Below the pieces are notes generated by a model. The model made no database searches. It was not told where the DNA came from and saw only the letters and a list, made by a program, of their open reading frames with translations. Position numbers and translations under genes: made by a program. Positions 17,547 to 24,736 of a stretch of DNA of 43,013 bases are shown here, one piece after another. Numbering within the stretch: position 1 is the first letter of the stretch; each line of letters begins with the position of its first letter. Origin of the DNA: CAYUZU01 sp964448675 (lineage in GTDB: Bacteria > Planctomycetota > Phycisphaerae > UBA1845 > Fen-1342); NCBI GenBank assembly GCA_964448675.1, contig CAYUZU010000034.1, positions 1 through 43,013 on the forward strand, in the 5' to 3' direction.

Positions 17547-18356
17547 TCAGAGGTCGTATAGTTCCGGCTCGAAATCAGCGTCCTCAAGCCCGGGATCAAA
17601 CTCGATCCGCTCGTATGAGCACCTGAACAGGAGGTCGCCGTTATTGCTCGTCTTTTCTACATAGAGCGGCACCAGTAAGGTGGGGTGCAAGCGGACTGAC
17701 AACCGCACTGCGGAATCTGTCTTCGTAATAGTGGCAGGGACATCTGGGTGCCGATCACCGCACCACGCCAAAGTGACCTGCGTGTCTTCTCCGACGTGCC
17801 GGAACTCGTTGAGAAGGCGCTCCAGAACTGCTTCAAACCCGAAATCGTCGATGCTGAAGTCGCCGCTCTGCGCCAGATCGCCTTCAGGATCCAGCTCAAG
17901 ACGAGAGAAGACCACTCGCACGGCGCCAGTCGGCCGAACCAGGATCTTCCCATCGTGTGCCTCCGGGACGTATAACAGGCGGTCAATACGATCGGGGTTC
18001 CTGGTCCACTGAATGGCGATGCTGAGCGGGTTTCGGCGGTAAGCAAACGCGAGAGTCGAAGCAGGTTTCGTGTTGCCACTGCCATCACGCGATGCGACTG
18101 TCAGTTCACCCGTGTAGCCCGCGAGCTTCTGACAGTTGAGGAGCCCGGCCTCCAAGATCGCAATCGCGCGACTCGCTTCGGGGCTGCACGCGCTCTGCTG
18201 CTCGTCTCGCATTGGAGTCACCAAGAACGCCGAGCTGTCAGGGTGTCCGATGCAACTTGGGATCACCGCCGTGAGGCCCATGGCTCCACCGACAAGAAGC
18301 GTGACCGTTATCCTGGTTCCTAGGTGGCGTCTTCCGCGTTCAGCCGTCGGTGTCAT
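17547..18356 (-). CDS. DUF1571-family exported protein
   Basis: A 269-residue exported protein. After an N-terminal hydrophobic segment (TVTLLVGGAMGLTAVIPSC, possibly a lipobox variant) the body matches the layout of DUF1571: a G-Y-T-x-E-L strand, a K/R-x-x-P-x-S-x-x-x-x-W segment (YRRNPLSIAIQW), then R-x-L-Y-V-x-x-x-x-x-G-K-[IM]-L-V (RLLYVPEAHDGKILV). DUF1571 proteins are common in Planctomycetota and resemble outer-membrane lipoprotein-handling (LolA-like) folds; that relation is family knowledge held loosely. The start at 18356 avoids a 43-residue unrelated extension. Confidence 0.68.
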   Translation of the reverse strand: MTPTAERGRRHLGTRITVTLLVGGAMGLTAVIPSCIGHPDSSAFLVTPMRDEQQSACSPEASRAIAILEAGLLNCQKLAGYTGELTVASRDGSGNTKPASTLAFAYRRNPLSIAIQWTRNPDRIDRLLYVPEAHDGKILVRPTGAVRVVFSRLELDPEGDLAQSGDFSIDDFGFEAVLERLLNEFRHVGEDTQVTLAWCGDRHPDVPATITKTDSAVRLSVRLHPTLLVPLYVEKTSNNGDLLFRCSYERIEFDPGLEDADFEPELYDL

Positions 18357-18488
18357 CGTTGTGTCCCGCAGAGGGCAGGGCACCTCGCTACGGAGGCACC
18401 CTTGCCCTCGCCGATTCCCCCGGCCTGCACTTCCATTCGCTGTGCCGAGGTTCTCTTGGAGCTGACAAGTTCGTCCGCCATCCATGTG

Positions 18489-19541
18489 TTAATCCCCCTT
18501 GCGATTTGCGTATCCGGGTTCAGTAGCGAGGAGCGTATGCAGGTCGAACTCCTGGCCAATGCGGATCTGTCGCTTCACAGCGCCGAGCTCACCAGCAGAC
18601 ATATGATCTGCTTCGAGTCCTACAACCACTTCGCCCACGAAGTCGCTGCTCGGATATAAGCGGGCCGTGAGCCGATCATCATCATCGCGCTCCTGCCGCC
18701 GGAGAATGCCACGCTGCCGGAGGCCATCGACGGCCAAACGTACGCGTCGACAGTTGCTCGGATATAGTTCCGGAGAAAACATCTGAGCCAGATCACGTAC
18801 TGACAGCCCGCCGAGAGGATGAAGGTCTAGACCAAAGAACTCGTCAACGAGGTACGCCTCACAAGCGGCCCGCTCCACGTAGTTAAGCTCACCAGCAACG
18901 TGAGCGAGAGGATCAAGCTCGCGGTTTGTCGCGAGCTGCTTCTCACGGTTCAGGGCAGAAATGCGCAAGACAGCATCAATCGTGCCATCCGCGAGGTAGT
19001 CGCGAGAGTCCACGCGGTAGCCTCGCGTATCAATCAGCCCCAGCGTGCGAGCTGCTGCGGCACGCGCCGCCCATTCCCGCCGATGAGCCATCAGCCAATC
19101 GACCTTGGACCGGTGGCGGGGCCGGGCGTCACGGGTAGAGCCGTGCCGCCGCGGCGCCCGCCCAAGCCCCCGGGCCTTAGTAAGGAGTGCCTTTAGACGC
19201 ACACTGGGCGAGCGAAGGACTGCGGCGAGCAACGACTCGAGCGTGACACGTGAACGTTGGGCTGTCAGTCCGCCTACGATGCGCTTCAACTGTTCGGTCG
19301 CGTCGATGGGTGTCGTAGCGTCCTGGGAAGCTACGGGTGGTTGTTCTTGGCCGACGTGGGCAAGTGCATCCTCACACAGCCCAGCCTGCTCCTTCACCAA
19401 TTGACGATACAAGATTGCCGCCGCCCGAAAGACGTGAAGGAGGTCTAGCCGCACTTCGTGCTCGGACCGAGCAATCGAGTTCGCCAGTTCCATAACCTCC
19501 CTCGCATCGTCGGTCAGATGGTTGATCTCGATCCTGTGCAC
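18489..19541 (-). CDS. Clp N-domain-like protein without AAA module
   Basis: A 350-residue protein. The N-terminal 125 residues resemble two Clp-R repeats: HLTDDAREVMELANSIARSE with a following LDLLHVFRAA, and SRVTLESLLAAVLRS ending in LKALLTKARGL. These repeats normally bind substrate or adaptor in ClpA/B/C. No Walker motifs follow. Instead there is a helical middle and a winged-helix-like segment (SVRDLAQMFSPELYPSNCRR) near residue 250. The GTG at 19541 is chosen because AGGAGG lies six bases upstream; a longer frame to 19616 adds a Ser/Arg-rich stretch. It could be an adaptor or regulator for an ATPase encoded elsewhere in the operon. Confidence 0.6.
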   Translation of the reverse strand: MHRIEINHLTDDAREVMELANSIARSEHEVRLDLLHVFRAAAILYRQLVKEQAGLCEDALAHVGQEQPPVASQDATTPIDATEQLKRIVGGLTAQRSRVTLESLLAAVLRSPSVRLKALLTKARGLGRAPRRHGSTRDARPRHRSKVDWLMAHRREWAARAAAARTLGLIDTRGYRVDSRDYLADGTIDAVLRISALNREKQLATNRELDPLAHVAGELNYVERAACEAYLVDEFFGLDLHPLGGLSVRDLAQMFSPELYPSNCRRVRLAVDGLRQRGILRRQERDDDDRLTARLYPSSDFVGEVVVGLEADHMSAGELGAVKRQIRIGQEFDLHTLLATEPGYANRKGD

Positions 19542-19578
19542 TGCGCACCTCCTCGGTTCCGTTGATCGGCGGCTGGCT

Positions 19579-20079
19579 TTACTCGGCCTCGCCGCCGGTT
19601 TCGCGGAACTGCTCAATAAACGCCTTGGCAGCGTCGGCGGGCACTCCTGCGTCGACCATGCCCACGTGCGTTGCCGTCAGATGGACGTCCCGCGCTGTTT
19701 CGATCGCTGCCTCGACCAGACGCACAAAGACCTCGGGACTCGGATCCGCAACGCCGCCATCCTGGCACGCGTGGTTGATCTCGAAGGCGATTTCGCCGTC
19801 GCGCCCGTCCGTGCCGATCTTGCCGAGCAACAGGCCGTAGTTCATTTCCTGCAACACGGGCAGCAAGTCGGATCCCTTCGAGCGGACTTTGGCGATTCCT
19901 GGTACGTGCACCCTCAAGATCAGCTTCTCGAGAATCGGGTGCACGATGAGATTGTGGGGCTCCTTCGGGTTGATCCTGTTCGCGAAATTGGCGCGCAGGT
20001 ACTGATCCTTGACGACTTCCACGCCGTCGACTTCATCCTGCTGCGTCAACAGGTCCCGCATCGTCTCAAGCTTCTCCAT
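19579..20079 (-). CDS. YbjN-like protein, first gene of the ExbBD/HerA operon
   Basis: A 166-residue soluble protein with the layout of the YbjN/type III chaperone-like fold: a strand NLIVHPILEKLILRVHVPGIAKV, a helix ending LLPVLQEMNYGLLLGKIG, then GEIAFEINHACQDGG and a long C-terminal helix. Such proteins tend to be small chaperones or sensors. The ATG at 20079 is backed by AGGAG at 20087-20091 (minus strand). It is preceded directly by the group II intron, which begins at 20092. Confidence 0.55.
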   Translation of the reverse strand: MEKLETMRDLLTQQDEVDGVEVVKDQYLRANFANRINPKEPHNLIVHPILEKLILRVHVPGIAKVRSKGSDLLPVLQEMNYGLLLGKIGTDGRDGEIAFEINHACQDGGVADPSPEVFVRLVEAAIETARDVHLTATHVGMVDAGVPADAAKAFIEQFRETGGEAE

Positions 20080-20091
20080 GATCTTGCTCCT

Positions 20092-22108
20092 GTGCGCCGG
20101 GATAAACCGGCGAGGTGTAGTGAATGAGAGAGTCATACGTTGAAGGGTTAGCGGCCCACAGCGGCCCCGAGTCATGCGTCGTTGCCCGCGAGGGCAGCGG
20201 CGAAGCGTTGACAGGGGTACGTGCAGGCCGGGTATTGAGCCGCGAAAGAAATCCCTGCCTACGGGCAGATCTCCGGGACGCCGACGCTGTAGGAGTAGGC
20301 GGAAGGCCACGTCCGGCGCATCGGTATCGCGAGATGCGCTGGAGTCCTGCGCGGTCAGAGACCCCGTGCATGCACGGAAACACCTCGCGCGAGAACCGGG
20401 AGATCCTGCGTCTACCCGCGGCCGATGGCGGCGCGGGTCGTGTCGGGAAGTCTGAGGACGTACGCCGATGATGGACGGACGCAGGAAGTCGGACAGGTCC
20501 GTAGTACCTGCGAAGCCCTCGAACAACGCCGGGCGACCGGCCGCGGAGGGGGTGGAGGGAAGGGGCCTGGCCAAAGGGAATCCGCCTCAACAAAACAGGT
20601 CCCGGACCCAGTGCCGGGCAAAGGAGACGGTCATGGAGAACCCTAAACGGGCACGCCGCGGGAAACCGCCGACACAGCCAAGGGGAAGCACCTACAACCG
20701 TTCCAGTGACCTGCCCAGTGCGTTGGCGCGGATACGTCAAGCGGCAAGTGAGGATAAGGAGATGCGGTTCACGGCGTTGCTGCACCACATCGACAACCCT
20801 GACACGCTGCGGGAGGCGTACTTCCGCCTCAAGCGGGAGGCCGCACCGGGCGTGGACGGGCAGACGTGGGGAGCCTATGGCGAGGCGTTGGAGGAGAACC
20901 TCCGCGACCTCTCCGCGCGGCTCAAACGCGGCGCGTACCGGGCCAAGCCGGTTCGCAGGGTGTACATCCCCAAGGCCGACGGGCGGCAGCGGCCGCTCGG
21001 CGTGCCCGTGCTGGAAGACAAGCTTGTCCAGCGGGCCACGGTCGAGGTGCTGAACGCCATCTACGAAACCGACTTCCTCGGCTTCTCGTACGGCTTCCGG
21101 CCGGGACGCAGCCAGCATGATGCGCTGGATGCCCTGTACACCGGGCTGCTGACGAGAAAGGTGAATTGGGTGCTCGACGCCGACATCCGTGGCTTTTTCG
21201 ACGCCATCGACCACGGCTGGCTGGTGAAGTTCATCGAGCACCGCATCGCGGACCGGCGCGTCGTGCGATTGATCCAGAAATGGCTCAATGCTGGCGTGCT
21301 GGAGGACGGGACGCGAAAGCGTAGTGAGGAAGGGACGCCGCAGGGCGGCAGTGTGTCGCCGCTGTTGGCGAACGTCTACCTGCACTACGTGTTCGACCTG
21401 TGGGTCCAACAGTGGAGAACGACGCAGGCGCGTGGCGACATGATCGTCGTGCGCTATGCGGATGACTTCATCGTTGGATTCCAACACAAATCGGAAGCCG
21501 AGCAGTTCCTGGCAAACTTGAGGGAGCGCTTCCACAAGTTCCACCTCGAACTGCACCCCGACAAGACGCGTTTGCTGGAGTTCGGACCGCTCGCGGCCAC
21601 GAACTGCAGACGCCGAGGTCGGGGTAAGCCCGAGACGTTCAACTTCCTCGGCTTCACGCATATCTGTGCGAAGAAGCGGAATGGACGGTTTACGGTGCTT
21701 CGGCAGACGATGCGAAGCAGGTTGCAGGCGAAGCTGAAGACGGTGAAAGCCGAACTTCGGCGACGCTGGCACGACCCGATCCCTGTCGTGGGGCAATGGC
21801 TGCGCTCGGTCGTCCGCGGACACATTCGTTACTACGGTGTGCCGATGAACGGTCCGGCGCTCGGCGCATTCCGCTTCCAGGTTAGCCGGCTGTGGCACCA
21901 CGCGTTGGCGCGTCGGAGTCACAAAGGCCGTGTCACCTGGGCGCGCATGCGGCGGCTCGTTGAGCACTGGTTGCCTCCGGCTCGCATTTGTCATCCGTAT
22001 CCTCTGCGCCGTATGGGCGTCATCACCTGAGGCAAGAGCCCAGTGCGGTAGTTCCGCTCGCTGGGATCTGTGCGGGGGGCCGCCTGCAAGGGCGGTCCCT
22101 ACCGCGAC
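20092..22108 (+). mobile_element. Group II intron with reverse transcriptase ORF
   Basis: The 5' boundary is placed at GTGCGCC (20092), a standard bacterial group II intron start. About 540 nt of structured, ORF-free sequence precede the reverse transcriptase. Domain V is visible at 22036-22068: GAGCCCAG pairs with CTGGGATC around an inner GCGG/CCGC stem, with the AGC triad and a CG bulge in the right places. Domain VI follows (22069-22108) with the bulged A in CCCTACC, ending CGAC at 22108 (uncertain by a few bases). It lies on the plus strand, antisense to the flanking operon, and splits that operon's promoter region from its first ribosome-binding site. Confidence 0.88.
20633..22030 (+). 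CDS. ltrA: Group II intron reverse transcriptase/maturase
   Basis: A 465-residue LtrA-type protein. The reverse-transcriptase palm carries YADD (in VVRYADDFIVGF) with the upstream DIRGFFDAIDH metal-binding motif and GTPQGGSVSPLLAN of block 4. The thumb/maturase X region follows (NFLGFTH and the C-terminal RICHPYPLRRMG). No HNH endonuclease domain follows, so mobility would depend on nicked or single-stranded targets. The ATG at 20633 is preceded by AAGGAG. It appears intact. Confidence 0.95.
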   Translation: MENPKRARRGKPPTQPRGSTYNRSSDLPSALARIRQAASEDKEMRFTALLHHIDNPDTLREAYFRLKREAAPGVDGQTWGAYGEALEENLRDLSARLKRGAYRAKPVRRVYIPKADGRQRPLGVPVLEDKLVQRATVEVLNAIYETDFLGFSYGFRPGRSQHDALDALYTGLLTRKVNWVLDADIRGFFDAIDHGWLVKFIEHRIADRRVVRLIQKWLNAGVLEDGTRKRSEEGTPQGGSVSPLLANVYLHYVFDLWVQQWRTTQARGDMIVVRYADDFIVGFQHKSEAEQFLANLRERFHKFHLELHPDKTRLLEFGPLAATNCRRRGRGKPETFNFLGFTHICAKKRNGRFTVLRQTMRSRLQAKLKTVKAELRRRWHDPIPVVGQWLRSVVRGHIRYYGVPMNGPALGAFRFQVSRLWHHALARRSHKGRVTWARMRRLVEHWLPPARICHPYPLRRMGVIT

Positions 22109-22170
22109 CTCGCTGCCGCCAGGTGCCGGAGTCCCCGCACCAGCGCCTCGGCCTGGCTGCGTTCTTACTT

Positions 22171-22274
22171 CATATAGCTGGCTACTCAGCATTCGACTGA
22201 CTAAGTGCGTTTGAGCGCCGCGCGTACGAGGTCACGCATGTGGCATATAGCTGGCTACTCAGAATTCGACTGAC
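22171..22274 (-). repeat. 31-bp direct repeat carrying promoter-like elements C3 and C2
   Basis: Two copies at 22171-22201 and 22244-22274, 73 bp apart, differing at one position. On the minus strand each reads GTCAG, 20 nt, TATATG, which fits the shared promoter pattern. Copy C2 also has a degenerate upstream half-site (ACGTCCG) 11 nt before GTCAG; C3 has none that I can see. Confidence 0.85.
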
Positions 22275-22374
22275 GAACCCCGGACGTGGAATGGGGGGTG
22301 GGACGCTCAGTACCTCTCGGTGCCGGAAGCCCAGCAGCCGGGATCGAACACGGCCAGACTCTCATAACGACTGG

Positions 22375-22420
22375 TACATAAATCGGGGGCAGGTCAGTGG
22401 CGTCTGACAGGACGCTGACA
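22375..22420 (-). promoter_or_regulatory. Promoter-like element C1
   Basis: On the minus strand: CTGTCAGCGTCCTGTCAG (two perfect CTGTCAG half-sites 11 nt apart), 23 nt, then TATGTACCAG. It lies just after the end of the 22456-23469 gene and points towards the ExbBD/HerA operon across the intron. Confidence 0.6.
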
Positions 22421-22455
22421 GAGCGTCACGAGGGAGGGGAGGCGGATGGGAGAGA

Positions 22456-23469
22456 TCAACGGGCCGTGGATGCGAGGTAGCGTCTTGTGAGCTGTTTGTG
22501 TAGCTCAGTCGCCGGTAGCACGGCCTTCGCCAACCGGTCGGCCGGGGCGACAGATGCGAGCAGCCGCGCAACTCGAGCAGTCGATCGGATGTCCAGCGGG
22601 AAGCTGATTTCATATAGACTTGACCAGTCCAACTTCTCGAACACAGGGCGGGGACTACCTGCCTGATCCAGAAGCAGCTCCCAGACGCCGGCGCAGCCCA
22701 GGGCGTCCCCGACAGGCACGGATGTATCGCCACTTGTCGGAGCATCCGACCAAAGCTTGCCTCCACTCAGTTTGCCCAGGAGCTTCAGCAGCGCATGTCT
22801 CAGGACGACGACATGTTCGCCTTCGGATCTGCGAAGAAGGCCGGCCAATCTCGACGCGAGCCCTGACAGGCAGACGTCGTGTGCCTTGAGCAAGTCTGTG
22901 CAGTTTTTACTGCTCATGAGCGCCGCTATCGCGCCGATGTTGGGGCGTCGATCGTCCACCCATTTCCAGAGCCAGCGGAGGATGAACGGAAGCTCGGCCA
23001 CTGACTCGCCCGATCGACTTGCCTTGCTGAAGCAGGAGACCGGCCTACCCTTATCCATTTCATGAAAGGCGGCATACAACCTGCGTACATGGTCCAACCG
23101 GCCAATCTCGTCTGTCCAACGCCGGTACTTGTCGCGGCGTTCAGCGGTCTTCTGTCGTGGCTTCTCATAATCGCTCAGGATCTTCCGCCACTTCTGCAAG
23201 CCGCGCCCCCACGATGTCAGCAATTCCTCCGTCAGAGGTGTGATCTGGCTGGCCCCGAAGCCGAGGTCCATCGGCGTCGGTGCCGCCGAAATCTCAGGTG
23301 GCTCTGATATGTCTGCGAGGCACGCCCGGAGTTTCCGAAACGCCGGTGTGCCGCTTACGAGATAGACACTATCCTCCGACACGAAGAGCCGGCCACTAAT
23401 CTGGCGCGCCACATCCATGGCTCGCCGCGCAATGTCCTCGTCACTCGGTTGGATTCGTCGTTTGGCCAT
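22456..23469 (-). CDS. Hypothetical protein (337 aa), last gene of kinase/transporter operon
   Basis: A 337-residue soluble, helix-rich protein that I do not recognise. It has a basic N-terminus (AKRRIQPSDEDIARRAMDVARQ), Trp-rich helices (LPFILRWLWKWVDDRRPNIG) and repeated Leu-rich helices towards the end. No Walker, metal or nuclease motif is seen. It lies 82 bp downstream of the Cys-cluster gene in the same run and belongs to the four-gene group with the kinase-like and receiver-like proteins. Confidence 0.65.
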   Translation of the reverse strand: MAKRRIQPSDEDIARRAMDVARQISGRLFVSEDSVYLVSGTPAFRKLRACLADISEPPEISAAPTPMDLGFGASQITPLTEELLTSWGRGLQKWRKILSDYEKPRQKTAERRDKYRRWTDEIGRLDHVRRLYAAFHEMDKGRPVSCFSKASRSGESVAELPFILRWLWKWVDDRRPNIGAIAALMSSKNCTDLLKAHDVCLSGLASRLAGLLRRSEGEHVVVLRHALLKLLGKLSGGKLWSDAPTSGDTSVPVGDALGCAGVWELLLDQAGSPRPVFEKLDWSSLYEISFPLDIRSTARVARLLASVAPADRLAKAVLPATELHKQLTRRYLASTAR

Positions 23470-23551
23470 ATCAGTCGCGTTGAAGCGAACGCATTCTCAC
23501 GGGCTACCGCAGTCGGTCTCGCTGCCGCCTCTCGGTGGCAGCATTCGAAGG

Positions 23552-24736
23552 TCACTTCTCATCCGGTGAGCTTCTCAAGATCTCCATCAGTCTCTCGTAA
23601 CGCGACTTGGTGGAGTTCTGCCCTAACGAAAACAACGAACTGTTGGCTTCATCGCGCCTAGTTACCGAGAAAATTGTGAGCCATTTGCCCAACTGCTGAG
23701 AAACAACATCCCCGAGCGGCCGCAACGTCGGCACTTGTGGAAGCTCACCTAGCTCAGCGTTGCGCGCATCCAGCCGGTCATAGAAGTCCGCCCAATCCAA
23801 GAAGCAGGGCAGGCACGTTTCCTTCGCATCACGCCCCAGTCGCACGCCGCATACCCCATTCGCACGAGCCGCACATCCGTCTTCACAGATATCGTGCTCG
23901 AGACCACCAGCGTCGGGCAATCTGCCATCGGCTAACGGCACCTCCCATTCGTCCTCGTCCCGCCCGCGGTTAAGAGAGCCGGTTGGCTCAAAACCCCACC
24001 GGCGCAGCTCTCGATCGGCAGCATCGCGCTCCTCATCGCTCTTCCTTGGCATCTTCAGCAGGGCTTCAATATCAGGATGCACGCCATAGAGCAAGAACAT
24101 CAGCCAGCTCTCATCCAAGGTCCTTCCTGCATTGTGACGTGACTGGCGTACCGTGTCGAAACTGCCGCGCACCGATCGCCGTCGCATTATCTCCGAAGCC
24201 GTGCTGGCTATCTGAGCCCAATCGAGCTTATCAAGCTCCATTCTGGTACTGCGCTGCGGCCATAGCCCCGCGACGACATGTTCCAGGGGTCGCGCTAGGA
24301 TCTGTCGGCATCTAGTACTCGTCTGATCCTCCGGAAGCGGCTCGCTTAGGAATACATCTATAGCTCTTGATACCCTGCCACACACATCAAGACCAGCCGT
24401 GAGCCACGCATCAAGCTCTTGCAGGTACACGCCTTCAGGGTGCGCTATCACCGCTCGCAGCACGGCGACACACTTGCATTGCGCGCATGTCAGCTGTCCG
24501 AGCAGCGCCTCATGCGGGCCCGCCGGCTGGCAGCAAGCTAAACGGCTTGAATAGTCGTCTACAGCATACTGGAGTGGACAGTAGTCACTGTACTTGAGAG
24601 TTCCTCTGTTCACGCCCGCCAAGAACATCGCTCGCAACTTGTCCATGACAGGCCCCGGCAACCCCAGCCGCCTGAGCGACATGGCGAGCTCACTGAACGG
24701 CATCTTCCATCGGACGTCGATTGAGGCCTCACTCAT
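23552..24736 (-). CDS. Cysteine-cluster protein (394 aa)
   Basis: A 394-residue soluble protein without a known domain. It has two Cys clusters: one at C68, C69, C84, C87 and C89 (TCAQCKC), and one at C284, C288, C296, C308 and C311 (HDICEDGC, GVCG, TCLPC). Such clusters suggest Zn or Fe-S binding. The segment DICEDGCAA resembles GYCANGCAH near the end of the receiver-like protein encoded just upstream. The ATG at 24736 overlaps that gene's stop as ATGA, so the two are translationally coupled. Function unknown. Confidence 0.68.
   Translation of the reverse strand: MSEASIDVRWKMPFSELAMSLRRLGLPGPVMDKLRAMFLAGVNRGTLKYSDYCPLQYAVDDYSSRLACCQPAGPHEALLGQLTCAQCKCVAVLRAVIAHPEGVYLQELDAWLTAGLDVCGRVSRAIDVFLSEPLPEDQTSTRCRQILARPLEHVVAGLWPQRSTRMELDKLDWAQIASTASEIMRRRSVRGSFDTVRQSRHNAGRTLDESWLMFLLYGVHPDIEALLKMPRKSDEERDAADRELRRWGFEPTGSLNRGRDEDEWEVPLADGRLPDAGGLEHDICEDGCAARANGVCGVRLGRDAKETCLPCFLDWADFYDRLDARNAELGELPQVPTLRPLGDVVSQQLGKWLTIFSVTRRDEANSSLFSLGQNSTKSRYERLMEILRSSPDEK

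Larger units (their letters stand above)
22109..22455. other. 347-bp intergenic region with three promoter-like elements
   Basis: No gene is seen here. The region holds promoter-like elements C1, C2 and C3 on the minus strand; C2 and C3 are within a nearly perfect 31-bp direct repeat. If the intron is removed in thought, C3 lies about 75-90 bp before the start of the YbjN-like gene, a normal leader length. Confidence 0.6.

Noticed and set aside
11324..20079. Zorya defence system
   Set aside because: Zorya needs MotA/MotB-like ZorA/ZorB with long tail and OmpA domain plus ZorC/ZorD; here the pair is ExbB/ExbD type and the ATPase is HerA-like without a helicase core.
20066..22192. 708-codon minus-strand ORF across the intron
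   Set aside because: It mirrors the reverse transcriptase and the structured intron RNA; the composition is Pro/Arg/His-rich and matches no family.
22171..22274. CRISPR-like array
   Set aside because: Only two copies of the 31-bp repeat occur, one spacer, no cas genes; the repeat content is explained better as promoter duplication.
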